A DNA stretch of 64,000 nt from Crocinitomicaceae bacterium. GTDB lineage: Bacteria; Bacteroidota; Bacteroidia; Flavobacteriales_D; Crocinitomicaceae. The notes beneath the pieces were generated by a model that searched no databases, was not told the DNA's origin, and was given only the letters and a program-made list of their open reading frames with translations. The DNA lies in contig JADJYC010000009.1 of assembly GCA_016719925.1 (NCBI GenBank), positions 93,588 to 157,587 on the forward strand, read 5' to 3'. Below, one piece after another: positions 1-11,149 of the stretch (positions within the stretch are counted from its first letter, which is position 1; every line of letters starts with the position of its first letter). A program made the translations under genes and the position numbers.

Positions 1-143
1 TTTGAGAATTCTAAGATATAAAAATATGACGGATATAGAATGAGAATCGTTTGAGACAGCCATGTCTGTTAATAGCAATGCACGCATAGAACCCTGAATA
101 AAATGCTATTTCAAAAGAATCATTATTTTTGATCAATCCTAAA

Positions 144-1672
144 ATGAAAACTACGATGAAGAAATTTTACTTTTTATGTTGTCTGCTGTAATTTCCGTAT
201 CCGGAATTTCGCAGGCACAACTGGAAAACCCTGGCTTTGAGGCTGGGTGGGAAAACGGTGCGGATATTGCGGGAGCCGAAGATGAACCACTTCAATGGAG
301 TTCATTGAAATCGGCAGATGCTTATACCTTAGTTGCGCCAATTGTTGCATTCAAAGAAACTGTTAATCCTCATTCAGGTACATATTGTATCAGATTATTA
401 AATGTGGACACCGGTTTAGGTCCGGTTGCAAACGGATTGTTAACCAATGGCCGTGTTCATGCTGAGCTGGTTGCAGCAAACGGATATGTTTTTACAAATA
501 CTTCAGATACGAAATGGAATACAGTTTTTACTGACAGACCAGACAGTCTGGTGGGTTGGTATCGATATGACCCAACTACAGGAGATCAGGGTAAAGTAGA
601 AGTAATTACTCATACTACTGCTGCTTTGGGAAAACTTCCGGGTGCAAACTATCCTGAAACACATTGGATTTCAAGAGCGCGTTACGATATAACGACATCT
701 TCACCTTCAACCTGGGTACGTTTTTCTGTTCCGTTCACATATTATTCTACTAATGCATCTGAATATATTCTGGTTGTTCTTTCTGCAGGAGATAGTACTA
801 ATGCATTAATTGGAAGTGAAATGTGGATTGATGATCTGGAACTGATTTATAATCCAAATCTGGTAAACGTTACTCCACCTGCAACGCAGAATATCGATAT
901 GGGTGTTAACGGTACCATGCTTACAGTTAATTATACGCCAAATGCTGCAGTTGTATCTGCAATCACTCAGGAATGGAAATATTCAACAACATCTGGCAGC
1001 GGATACACTTCTTTCGGAACAGCAGAAACTGGTTTAACCTATACACCCAATTTTGCAACACCGGGAATTTATTACGTGGTTTGTGACGTTGATTTTGGGA
1101 CAGAGGTAATTACTTCAAATGAAGTAGAAATTGTTGTAACTGATCCGGGTGCAAACACCGTTACAATTTCACCGTCAGCAACTCAAAATTTACTGGTTGG
1201 TCAAAACGGAACATTACTTACGGCTACCGAAACTCCTTCTGCAGCATCATCACGCGAGTGGAAATTTTCAACAGTTTCTGGTTCTGGATATACTTCATTC
1301 GGAACTGCTGAAACAGGCCTGACTTACACGCCAAATTTTGGTGCACTTGGAACTTATTACATTATTTGTGAAAGTGATTTTTCAGGCGATGTTCAGATTT
1401 CAAATGAAGTGACCATTATGGTTCCTTCTGCTGCCGGAATCAATGAAGAAAATTTACAATTTAATATTTTTAATAATGGATCAGATGTAAATGTATTGAT
1501 GAGTGATATTCAATCCAACACGCTTTTCTCAGTATTCAGTTTAGATGGTAAATTGATTTATTCAGATCAGCTGACAGAAACAAACTCTGTACATCATATA
1601 CCTGCAACTGGTGTTTTTGTATATCGTGTTGTAAGAGGTGACAGAATCATCACTGGAAAAATAAATCTTTAA
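144..1672 (+). CDS. T9SS-exported protein with two Ig-like repeats
   Basis: This is a predicted secreted protein of about 505 residues. The N-terminal part, with an early PGFE and a later EPLQWSS segment, resembles the PCMD/carbohydrate-binding-like domains of Bacteroidota; that assignment is tentative. Two similar segments of about 90 residues follow, each with EWK(Y/F)ST, SGSGYTSFGTAETGLTYTPNF and SNEV, so they are tandem Ig-like repeats. The last 70 residues (FNIFNNG, FSLDGKLIYS, GVFVYRV) look like a T9SS type A sorting domain. The open frame begins at ATG 176, but the signal peptide lies in another frame from ATG 144 or 156. One extra T in the run at 171-175 joins them into MKKFYFFMLSAVISVSGISQ, so I place the start at 144. 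A TATTTTTG box at 124-131 could be the promoter. The ligand is unknown. Confidence 0.75.
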
Positions 1673-1688
1673 TTTATAAAACAAAAAA

Positions 1689-1723
1689 GCTATTCGTTCA
1701 AACTGAGCGGATAGCTTTTTTTT
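1689..1723 (+). terminator. Rho-independent terminator
   Basis: An 8-bp stem (1689-1696 with 1708-1715, one G-U pair) is followed directly by eight T residues. It lies between the T9SS protein gene and the TonB receptor gene and would end transcription of the first. Confidence 0.8.
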
Positions 1724-1731
1724 ATTCTGCA

Positions 1732-4153
1732 ATGAAAAGAAGTCTGATTTTTTTGTTTGCCTTTTTTATTTCCTTCAATGGATTTTCACAGGCACGTGTA
1801 ATTGGAACAGTAACCGATGCTGCTACTAAAGAACCGCTCATAGGAGCATATATCATTCTGAAAAAAGATCCTTCCATTGGTGCTGTGTCTGATATTTATG
1901 GTAATTATAAATTGGAACTGACTGAGGGAATTCACGAATTGGTTTTCAAGTTTACCGGTATGATGAATAACACAATCATAGTTGAACTTGGTAAAGGAGA
2001 AGAAGAAACTTTAAATGTGGAAATGCAACCGTGTTCATTGCAAAAAGTAGATGTCATTGTTGGAAAATTTGATTAGTCGGTTGAAGAGTTTACTTTTTCA
2101 ATGTAGGTTATAAAACCATCTATCATTGATAATAAAAATACCCGAAGCATTGAAACAATTCTGGATCAGACTCCCGGATTAAATATCATGGATGGTGAAC
2201 CGCAGATCAGAGGCGGAAGTGGTTTTACTTTTGGTGTTGGAAGTAAAGTGGCCGTTTTGGTTGATGACATGCCAATCCTTTCAGGTGACGCCGGAAGACC
2301 TGAATGGGGTTTTGTTCCTGTTGAAAATATTGAGCAGATTGAAGTAATCAAAGGAGCATCTTCTGTTTTATCGGGTTCTTCTGCTTTGAGCGGAGCAATT
2401 CATATCCGCACTGCCTATCCAAAAGATAAACCCATGACAAAAATTAATATGTATTCTGGTTTTTATTCCGCACCTGAAGATGATTCGGCTTTGTGGTGGA
2501 ATGATTATCCATACATACATGGTGTGAATTTTCTTCACAGCAGAATTATTAAAAAAAATACGGATTTGGTTATTGGCGGAAATCTGAATTTTGATCATGG
2601 TTATATAGGTGCGCCAATTAAAGGACCATTTGTGGAAGATACCATTACACCCAATTTTACAGATGAAGAAATGCGCAGCAGTAAATACCGGATCAATTTT
2701 AATTTGCGTCAGCGTTCAACTCATTTCAAAGGTTTGCAATACGGAATTAACGGAAACTTCATGTATCATCAGACAAATATGGTATTGGCATGGCTGGATG
2801 ATACGTCAGGAATTTTCAGAGCTTATCCGGGTGCTGTTCTGCAGCAGTTACAAACTATTTATAATGTCGATCCCTTTGTTATTTTTCAATCTAAAATCGG
2901 CGTTAAGCATAGCCTGAAAATGCGTTATCTATACACAGATAATGAAATGTCCATGAATCAATCCAATCAGGCAGCGGTTTATTTTGCAGACTACCAGTTT
3001 AAAAAAGAATTTAATTTTTTGAAGGATAAATCATTTGATTTTATTGGCGGAGTTTCATCCCAGTACATTGATTCTAAAGCTAACATGTACGGAGGCGGCA
3101 CTGATGATTCTACCAATTATTCTTTCAATCTTTCAGGATATGCTGAGGTACATAAAAAATTACTCGATGTTTAAATTTTTCAATTGGAGCAAGGGGAGAA
3201 TATTTCAAATTAAATGACAGCATCACCGCATGGAATCCTATTTTCAGGGCAGGTTTAATCTGAAACTTGGACAGGCAACTTTTCTTGAGCATCATACGGT
3301 CAGGGATATCGTTTTCCAACAATTACTGAAAGATACATCAGAACTGCAGTTGGTGCGTTTGGCGTTTATGAAAATCCAAATCTGCTGCCTGAAGAAAGCT
3401 GGAATGCTGAAGTTGGCGTAAATCAGGGATTCAAAATCGGATCGTATATGGCACAACTGGATATTGCCGCATTCATTCAGAAATATGAAAATACCATTGA
3501 ATATCTTTTCGGTTTCTGGGATCCCATGTACGGCATGCCTGACGGAGGACCACTGGCTGGATTTAAATTTCTGAATACCGGAAAATCACAAGTAACCGGT
3601 TTTGATATTTCATTAAACGGAGGCGGAAAAATTGGTAAAAATTTCAGCTTTGTTACCATGGTTGGATATAATTATATTAACCCCATTACCCTTGAACCAG
3701 ATAAAGTTTTTGCAGAAGATTACAATCCGTTTAATCCTACACAATATAGTTTCAGAAATACCAGCCAGGATACGCTGACCAACGTTTTGAAGTACCGATT
3801 CAAGCATACCTTCAAAGCAGATGTGGAATTAAATCTATACGGTTTTTCAGTTGGATATACCATCAAATATTTCAGCAAAATGGAAAATCTGGACAAAGCC
3901 ATTTCTGATTTTGAATTCCTGACTCAGAATACCGGAGGAAGTATGCAGGCAATTTATTTCTCAGATTTTTATGCTGAAAATAATGTCGGTAATTTCATTC
4001 ATGATCTCAGAGTTTCATACGCATTTGGAAAAAAAGACTGAACATAAATTTGCTGTGATTGGAAAAAACATCATGAACCGTACTTACTCGCTGAGACCGC
4101 TGAAAATTGAGCAAATGAGAACAATTGTGCTTCAGTACTCCATCCGGTTTTGA
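1732..4153 (+). pseudogene. TonB-dependent receptor, frame broken
   Basis: Outer-membrane receptor of about 805 residues that would import a ligand using TonB energy. In order it has a signal peptide, a carboxypeptidase-regulatory-like domain (ARVIGTVTDAATKEPLIGA), a plug domain (SIETILDQTPG, IEVIKGASSVL, SGAIHIRT) and a beta-barrel ending in YSIRF. As read it is not one frame. In-frame TAG codons occur at 2074 and 2104, frameshifts near 3172, 3245, 3285 and 3400, and another near 4037 that restores the C-terminus (3971-4153). Homology runs through every break, so either the gene is newly dead or, more likely, the local consensus is poor. No ligand clue: no SusD partner is adjacent. The next gene, an ion channel, is separated by about 90 bases. 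Confidence 0.7.
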
Positions 4154-4240
4154 TTGTTGAGTCATTTTTTTGGATTGCAGTAACCTGAATTCCAAAGAAA
4201 AACGCCAAATTTGAAGATCAATTAATTTATCTGAATTCAA

Positions 4241-6142
4241 ATGGCTAAACATCCGCTCAAACAGCGCATCCGTTATTATTTTGAAAACACCATGTCTGCA
4301 GGACCAATCGGAGTCATTAAATGGCTCGCGATTTTATCTCTCATTGTAGTTGTGGTACTTGGTTTTGTCATCATGGTTGCGCAAATCAAAGGTTCACCGG
4401 ATGCAACAGAAGATCTTGGATTCATTGAAGGTTCATGGCAGATTCTGATGTCAACGTTAGATCAGGGTGCAATGGCGGGTGATCAGGGCTGGGCATTCAG
4501 AGCGGTTCGTTTTGTGGCAACACTGGGTTCGCTCTTCTTACTCTCTATTTTAATTGGTACAATTTCTTCGGGCATTGATGCAAAAATTGGTGAACTCAGA
4601 AAAGGAAAATCAAAAGTTCTTGAATCAAATCACACGCTGATTTTAGGTTGGTCTGAAAAAATATTTTCAATTCTTACTGAAGTAATTGAAGCTAATTCGA
4701 ACCAGAAAAAACCAAGTATTGTTATTCTTGCCAACAAAGATAAAGTAGAGATGGATGATGAAATCCGTCAGCGGATTCCTGATTTGAAAAACACCCGAAT
4801 TATTGTCAGAAGCGGAAGTCCGTTGTCATCTGCTGCAATAAATGTTGTGAGTCCGAATGAAGCACGTTCCATTATTATACTTGCCGGAGAAGAAGAAAAT
4901 TCAGATACCTATGTCATCAAATCAGTGCTGGCATTAACCAATGGAAAAAACCGGAAACAAGATCCTTATCACATTGTTGCCGAGTTGAAAGATCCAAAAA
5001 ATATGGAAGCTGCTGAACTTGTAGGAAATGATGAAACCATTTTTGTTTTGTCTGCGGATCTGATTTCAAGAATTACAGCACAAACCTGTCGTCAGTCTGG
5101 ATTGAGTGTTGTTTACAGCGACCTGCTTCAGTTTGAAGGAGATGAAATTTATTTTGCCAATGAGCCCAAACTGGTTGGCAAAACCTATAAAGAATCATTG
5201 ATGATGTTTGAAACATCTTCTGTGCTGGGTGTATTTACCAAAGAAGAATCGGTTCTCATTAATCCGCCAATGGATTATGTATTCAAAAAAGGTGATCAGG
5301 TCATTGCTATTTCTGAAGATGATGATACCGTTGTTCTGAGCAATAAAACAGATTATAAAATTTCAGTGGATGCGTTTCACCGCGATACTGAAAAAGAACC
5401 GGTTATTGAACGTACTTTGATTCTGGGATGGAATCAAAAAGGGAAAAGAATTATTGAAGAACTTGATAATTATGTTGCCAACGGATCTGAGGTATTTATT
5501 ATGTCAGAAGGTGTTGATCTGCAGGGTGAATTAAAAGAATTAAAATCTGTTTTGAAAAGACAAAAAATTGACTTTAAAGAAGGCGATATCAATGACAGAG
5601 AAACGCTGGTAGACTTAAAAACAGAGACGTATGACCACATAATTTTATTGAGTTATACGCATATTGACGTACAGGAAAGTGATGCCAAAACACTGATCTG
5701 TTTATTGCATCTCAGAAATTTTGCTGAGCAGTATAATAAAGATTATGCGATTGTTTCAGAAATGCTGGATATTCAAAACCGTGAATTGGGTGTTGTTGCA
5801 AAGGCAGATGATTTTATTGTCAGCGACAACCTGATCAGTTTAATGCTGAGTCAGCTGAGTGAAAACAAAGAACTGAAAAAAGTATATGATGTTCTATTTG
5901 AAGCAGAAGGTTCAGAAATTTATCTGAAACCCGTAAGCAGATATGTAAAAACAGGTGTGCCAATGAATTTCTATACAGTGGTTGAAAGTGCCGCACAAAT
6001 TAATGAAACTGCATTCGGTTACCGCATTACCGCTCAGGCACAGGATTCGGATAAGGCCTTTGGTGTATACATGAATCCGGATAAATCAAAAACAGTTACA
6101 TTCTCAGCAGATGATTATATCATAGTTCTGGCTGAAGATTAG
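4241..6142 (+). CDS. CASTOR/POLLUX-like ion channel
   Basis: Predicted inner-membrane cation channel of 633 residues, related to the bacterial homologues of the plant CASTOR/POLLUX channels. Two hydrophobic helices are visible at about residues 24-46 and 84-108, with a pore-like loop between them. Two long cytoplasmic RCK/TrkA-N-like units follow, each opening with a matching LILGW signature at about residues 131 and 393 and each continuing as a Rossmann-type alternation. In the plant proteins these units bind a regulatory ligand (known for the family, not shown here). The frame is intact, which is notable beside the damaged TonB receptor, and it ends in TAG. The gene stands alone with no obvious partner. 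The family call is fairly secure; ion selectivity cannot be read from the sequence. Confidence 0.85.
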   Translation: MAKHPLKQRIRYYFENTMSAGPIGVIKWLAILSLIVVVVLGFVIMVAQIKGSPDATEDLGFIEGSWQILMSTLDQGAMAGDQGWAFRAVRFVATLGSLFLLSILIGTISSGIDAKIGELRKGKSKVLESNHTLILGWSEKIFSILTEVIEANSNQKKPSIVILANKDKVEMDDEIRQRIPDLKNTRIIVRSGSPLSSAAINVVSPNEARSIIILAGEEENSDTYVIKSVLALTNGKNRKQDPYHIVAELKDPKNMEAAELVGNDETIFVLSADLISRITAQTCRQSGLSVVYSDLLQFEGDEIYFANEPKLVGKTYKESLMMFETSSVLGVFTKEESVLINPPMDYVFKKGDQVIAISEDDDTVVLSNKTDYKISVDAFHRDTEKEPVIERTLILGWNQKGKRIIEELDNYVANGSEVFIMSEGVDLQGELKELKSVLKRQKIDFKEGDINDRETLVDLKTETYDHIILLSYTHIDVQESDAKTLICLLHLRNFAEQYNKDYAIVSEMLDIQNRELGVVAKADDFIVSDNLISLMLSQLSENKELKKVYDVLFEAEGSEIYLKPVSRYVKTGVPMNFYTVVESAAQINETAFGYRITAQAQDSDKAFGVYMNPDKSKTVTFSADDYIIVLAED

Positions 6143-6234
6143 TCACGTTTCTTTCATACAAATAATTCGAAAGCGTTTCTCAGAAGTATCTGATAAATCA
6201 GCTATTTTTGCATCTGATTTTAAAACCTGAACTT

Positions 6235-6777
6235 ATGAGAGTGTTATTATTTACCTTGCCGTTTATTTTTGCCGCATGCGGACAAAGCACAGAAACAGAA
6301 ACAAATTCTTCTGATTCAACTAAAACAAATGTTGATACTGCAGTTGCTGCAACAGATGATTTCACCGGAACGTATGAATACGTCAATCCGTATAATTCGC
6401 TTGACCTGATTCACAATCATTACATCGTTCTTGAAAAAAATTCAGATGATACTTATTCGGGAAGATACTACGGAGTTACAGATATGTTTGATCCGGACAG
6501 ATCGGAATATTCAGCCGGATTTTTTGTTTTACCCATGCAAAATCTTGTGGTAGATGGTGAAAATATGTCATTTGAACTGGTTCCTCAGCAAACGGATTTT
6601 TTCAATGAAACAGTTGATTTGTCTCTGATGAATTCAGAAGAAGCAAAAGCTGCAGGGCTTACATCATGGGAGGTTTATATGTTGTGGGAATCTAAAAAAC
6701 TGAACGCCAAATTTGCAGGAGGTGTAATTTCTTTATTGGATCAGCCGGAAGAAATGAGTTTTGTTCCTATGAATTGA
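6235..6777 (+). CDS. Hypothetical lipoprotein
   Basis: Small lipoprotein of 181 residues. From ATG 6235 the first residues are MRVLLFTLPFIFAAC, a short lipoprotein signal with the lipid-bearing Cys at residue 15. An upstream in-frame TTG at 6208 would spoil the signal peptide, so I prefer 6235. After a Ser/Thr/Glu-rich linker comes a globular part beginning FTGTYEYVNPYNSLDLIHNHY that I do not recognise. A TATTTTTG box at 6203-6210 is a candidate promoter -7 element. The next gene begins 10 bases downstream on the same strand, so they may be co-transcribed. No function is claimed. Confidence 0.75.
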   Translation: MRVLLFTLPFIFAACGQSTETETNSSDSTKTNVDTAVAATDDFTGTYEYVNPYNSLDLIHNHYIVLEKNSDDTYSGRYYGVTDMFDPDRSEYSAGFFVLPMQNLVVDGENMSFELVPQQTDFFNETVDLSLMNSEEAKAAGLTSWEVYMLWESKKLNAKFAGGVISLLDQPEEMSFVPMN

Positions 6778-6787
6778 TTCCTGTTTA

Positions 6788-8337
6788 ATGCAGATGTCTG
6801 ATCAAAAAAAAATACTGAACAAAGAAGAAATTGATTCGGCAATTTCTCTGCTTGAATTTTTACGTGATAACGGAGATGAGATTACACAGTTATCAGCAGA
6901 ACAGCGCATCGCATTGATGAAAGCTGCAGGGCAATTATCCAGACCAGACAAAAAAGAAATCAAAAAAAGAAACAAGGCTGTCAAGTTTACGCGCAAGCAG
7001 GCAAATATTCTCAGTGATAAAAAAGAAAGAGCAAAAGCTGCAATTCGTGTTGCCAGAGAAAATCCGGTTTTTGAAGCACCCAAATTAATTGCTCAGGAAA
7101 AGCTGGAAGAAAAAAAAGAAAGACCTAAACTTTCTGCACCCCGTAACTGTTATGTCTGCAAAAAAGAATACGATGAACTTCATCATTTCTATGACAGCAT
7201 GTGTGAGTCATGTGGTGATCTGAATTATATAAAGCGATATCAGACTACTGATCTCACCGGTCAGGTTGCGCTCATTACCGGTTCACGTTTAAAAATTGGC
7301 TATCATACAACACTTATGTTGCTGCGTGCAGGCGCCACGGTTGTCGCAACAACACGCTTTCCGGCTGATTCGGCAATTCGTTTTTCAAAAGAAGAAGATT
7401 TTGAAAAATGGGGACATCGTTTGCATATTCACGGTCTTGATCTGAGACATATTCCCAGTGTAGAATTATTTGCTGATTATTTCAAACAGAATTTTTCAAG
7501 ATTAGACATCATTATAAACAATGCTGCGCAAACGGTAAGAAGACCATCTGGTTTTTACAGCCATTTGATGGAAATGGAAAATCTTCCGTTTGAAAAACAT
7601 ACTGAAAAAGTAAAACAGATTTTAGCAGGTCACAAAAACTGTGCGCAGGAGTTAAGCGGATTTGCCAACAGAACAGACGATAATAATAATTCGCTGGCAG
7701 TAACCTGGCATGGAACGGAACCGGGTATCGGTATAAGAGCATCTGCACAACTTTCACAGATTCCTTACAAATTTGATAATTCGCTGGAGGCAAAAGAAGT
7801 TTTTCCGGAAGGTAAACTCGATGCAGATTTACAGCAGGTAGATTTGAGAAAGACAAACAGCTGGAGATTAAAAATGGGTGAAATTGAAACCGCTGAAATG
7901 ATAGAAGTGCAGCTGGTAAATGCTGTTGCGCCTTTTGTTTTGATTAACCGGCTTCTTGATCTGATGAAAAAAGAATACACCGGTAAAAAACACATCATTA
8001 ACGTTTCTGCCATGGAGGGAAAATTTCACCGGTTTAAAAAAGCGGACCGTCATCCGCACACGAATATGGCAAAAGCTGCACTCAATATGATGACACATAC
8101 CGCCGCATCCGGATTGGGACTGGAGGAATTTATATGAATGCTGTTGACACCGGCTGGGTAACTGATGAAGATCCTGTTGAATTATCAAAGCATAAGCAGG
8201 ATGTGCATGATTTTCAGCCGCCGCTGGATATTGTAGATGGTGCGGCAAGAGTTTGTGATCCTCTTTTTGACGGAATCAATACCGGCAAACACTGGAACGG
8301 AAAATTTTTGAAAGATTATTTTCCAATTGACTGGTGA
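6788..8337 (+). CDS. SDR oxidoreductase with N-terminal Cys4 segment
   Basis: Short-chain dehydrogenase-like protein of about 515 residues, twice the usual SDR length. Residues 1-115 are charged and helical. Two CxxC pairs follow (Cys121/124 and Cys139/142, with His132/133 between), which could bind zinc. The Rossmann unit begins at about residue 158 (GQVALITGSRLKIG) and has an INNAAQT motif. Ser of NVSAMEG occupies the catalytic Ser position, but at the YxxxK site the sequence is TNMAK, so the usual catalytic Tyr is missing. The frame breaks at about 8135 and resumes as YMNAVDTGWVTDEDP, which is clearly the same protein. The stop overlaps the next start as GTGA. The substrate is unknown. Confidence 0.75.
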
Positions 8338-9119
8338 AAAACTCCATCAAATATTATTATCTCTTCCACATTCAGTTTCTTGGATACCGCTATCATGGAT
8401 GGCTGAAACAGCCAGGTTATAAAACTGTGCAGTTCATGGTTGACAAAACATTTGAATTTATTTTTCAGCACAGTGATTTTAAAACGATGGGTTGCAGCAG
8501 AACCGATGCAAAAGTATCTGCTGATCATTTTGTGTTTGAATTATTTTCTTCCGATAAAATTGACCCCGTAATTTTTTTTCCGCTGTTTAATAAAAATCTG
8601 CCAAATGATATCCGCCTTTTAAAAATTGAAGAAACAGATCAGTCATTCAATATTATTCATCAGGTAAAATCGAAAGAGTATTTATATCATTTTGCACACG
8701 CAGCAAAAAATCATCCGTTTACTGCTCCGCTAATTATGTCAGTGGATGAACAGCTGAATATTGAAGCAATGAAAACCGCCGCAAAATTATTTGAAGGCAC
8801 TCATGATTTCAGAAGATATTGTGCAGAACCCAAACCGGATCAGCAGTTTGTTCGTACGGTTGAATGTTGTGAGATCATTGAAAATAAATTGTATCAGGCT
8901 GATTTTTTTCCGGATAAATCCTGGATGCTGCGAATTAAAGCAAATGGTTTTTTGCGTTATCAGGTGAGACTGATAATGGGTGAAATTTTCAGTTTGGGAA
9001 AAGGAAAAACTTCGCTGGAAGAAATAAAAAAATCGCTGGAACCTGATTCAGATATTCCTGTAAGAAATATTGCTCCTTCTTCAGGATTAATTCTAAACAA
9101 GGTTGAATTTCAAAACTGA
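8334..9119 (+). CDS. TruA-like tRNA pseudouridine synthase
   Basis: Protein of 261 residues in the TruA family, which isomerises uridine to pseudouridine in the tRNA anticodon arm. Key features are an N-terminal IQFLGYRYHGW segment, CSRTDAKVSA, which matches the family core xRTDxxVxA with the catalytic Asp, and a late FLRYQVRLIMGEI segment. The core has Ser and Lys where classical TruA has Gly (GRTDAGVHA), so this may be a second paralogue rather than housekeeping truA. I therefore give no symbol. The start is GTG 8334, overlapping the SDR stop by 4 bases, which suggests translational coupling. It converges with the M1 peptidase gene with only 2 bases between stops. Confidence 0.8.
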   Translation: MKNSIKYYYLFHIQFLGYRYHGWLKQPGYKTVQFMVDKTFEFIFQHSDFKTMGCSRTDAKVSADHFVFELFSSDKIDPVIFFPLFNKNLPNDIRLLKIEETDQSFNIIHQVKSKEYLYHFAHAAKNHPFTAPLIMSVDEQLNIEAMKTAAKLFEGTHDFRRYCAEPKPDQQFVRTVECCEIIENKLYQADFFPDKSWMLRIKANGFLRYQVRLIMGEIFSLGKGKTSLEEIKKSLEPDSDIPVRNIAPSSGLILNKVEFQN

Positions 9120-9121
9120 TT

Positions 9122-11066
9122 CTACTTTTTACTGAATGAAATCTGCTGAGAATTTGTTTTCAGAATATAATTTCCGGCAGCGAATGAACTCAAATCAATC
9201 GTATTTTTTCCCTGAACCAGATTTCCGGATAAAACAACCTGACCTGAAGCAGAAATTATCTGATAGTTGTCTGCAGTATTAATTTCAACTGTAAGTGAAT
9301 TTTCAGCTGGAACCGGATAAACGTTCAGTTCATTTTTATTTTCCTGCAGCGTAACAACAGTAGAGTTTTGTGTAACAGTTCCGTTTTGATTAATGATGTA
9401 GTTGTGCGGATCAATAAAAATGTCCGTAATTACTCCGCCAAAGCCTAAATAATGAAGTGAATTCGCTGCGTTAATATCAGTAAGCCGATAGTATGTAGTA
9501 TATCCGGTATTGTCTTCAATTCCTATTTCCAGATCATTTGTAAAGAAAGGTGTTACACCGGGCATTGAAACAATTTGAGAAAGATCAATCCATACGGAAG
9601 AGTTCACCTGATTCCATTCAATGCTGTAAGTTGGATATCCTTGTCCGTAATACCACTCATTGAAGAAATTGGTAAAATCCATTCCGGTTTCTGTCTCCAG
9701 TACATTTTTAAAATCTTGTGCATGAGCTGTTCCATCTTTGTAAGTTTGCTGATACGTTTGAAGTACGTCTAAAAATAATGCATCATCATTTATCAGAAAG
9801 CGTATTGTATGAATAATTGCGGCTCCTTTGTTATATACCAGTCTTCCGCTGAAAATTGCACCGGCATCTAAAGAATCCAGTACCCAAACACTTCCACCTG
9901 GGGCGCTCATCACATCATTATGTCTGCTTTGCATATCGGTTAATTCATCTCCCGGATAAAAATGTTCGTACATTAAATGTTCAGTATAAGAAGCAAACCC
10001 TTCATTCAGCCAGATGTCACTCCAGCTTGCACAAGTTACCTGATCACCAAACCACTGATGTCCCATTTCGTGAACAGTCAGTCCGTCTTCAAACCAACCC
10101 TGCGTAGTCATAGTCTGATGTTCCATTCCGCCACTAAGCGGCGCCATACAATGGCCGTATTTTTCTTCATCAAACGGATACAATCCATAGAGTTCTGAAA
10201 AATATTCGATAAAGTCTGCGGTATTATCAATCTCATCCTGAAAATAAGGCAGCGTTGCCGCATTGTTGTAAACATAATTCTGAATCATAATTGGTGCAGG
10301 CGCCCCAACCGGATTTGCATAAATAGTATAATCTACATACTCAGCAACTGCAATTGAAATCAGATAATAATCAATCGGATATCTGGTCTGCCATTCATAT
10401 CTGCTCATGCCGCCACCAAGATCTGTCACATTCACAAGTATTCCGTTACTGCCAGCTTTGTTGGTTGAAGAAGTAGTTACATAAGTAAAAACAGAATCTA
10501 TTTTATCTGTCAGAGATTGTTTGCATGGAAACCATTCAAATGCTGAAAAAGGTTCACTCAACGTCCAGGTAACTTCATTTCCCCAGCTTGGTGAATCATC
10601 ATGTGTCATTCCTGCGCCACCCAGTGGATTTGTAACAGGCGTTGGAGGTGTTCCGCCATAAAGAACTTTTACATAAAACTGATCTCCGGTTGTATAATTT
10701 ACCGGTACGATGACTGCTGAACCAACTCGGGTAAAAGGTGTTGATGTAACTCCGTTCAGCAAAATATCGGTGATTACCAAATCTTCATGTAATTCAAAAA
10801 GTAAGGTGTCCAGAACAGCCACTTTACTGATTACGTGAATTTCTGTTGAACCAGAAATATCTGTAGAAGTATTTTCAAGCGCAACGTCCAGAAAATAAAA
10901 ATGCACATCATACTCTTCTGTTAACGCAATGTATTCAAGAGGAAGTGTATTTGACCGTTCAAAATTTTTGGAATTGGCTTTCATGTGTGAACAGGTCAGA
11001 CCACTTTGAGAAAATGAAATTCCTAAACTGAAAATTGAAACAAGAAGGATGTAAAATTTTTTTCAT
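9122..11066 (-). CDS. Exported M1 family metallopeptidase with T9SS tail
   Basis: Secreted zinc aminopeptidase-like protein of about 645 residues. It has the gluzincin zinc site HEMGHQWF followed 18 residues on by the Glu of NEGFASY, and a GGMEHQT segment at the substrate-binding position where classical M1 enzymes have GAMEN. The last 75 residues (LNVYPVPAENSLTVEI, SGNLVQGKNTIDLSSFAAG) are a T9SS sorting domain. The open frame first has a Met at 10984, but coding clearly continues upstream as LGISFSQSGLTCSH. Removing one A from the run after ATG 11066 gives MKKFYILLVSIFSLGISFSQ, a proper signal peptide, so I set the start at 11066. Likely role: extracellular peptide digestion. Confidence 0.85.
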
Positions 11067-11095
11067 GGATGTTTAATTGAGACAATGAAAGTACT

Positions 11096-11116
11096 AAAAA
11101 GACTTCTGTCTTTTTT
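11096..11116 (-). terminator. Possible terminator after the ACMSD-type gene
   Basis: A short hairpin of AAAAAGAC and GTCTTTTT around a 4-base loop, with T-rich ends on either strand. It sits between the minus-strand ACMSD-type gene and the M1 peptidase gene. The stem is AT-rich and weak. Confidence 0.4.
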
Positions 11117-11149
11117 CAGGAATACGTGTAAAATGTGTATTTCGTTGAT

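Noticed and set aside
1..143. RNA gene or partial CDS at the left edge
   Set aside because: No open frame of useful length, no cloverleaf or other structure that I could recognise; probably just upstream DNA of the first gene.
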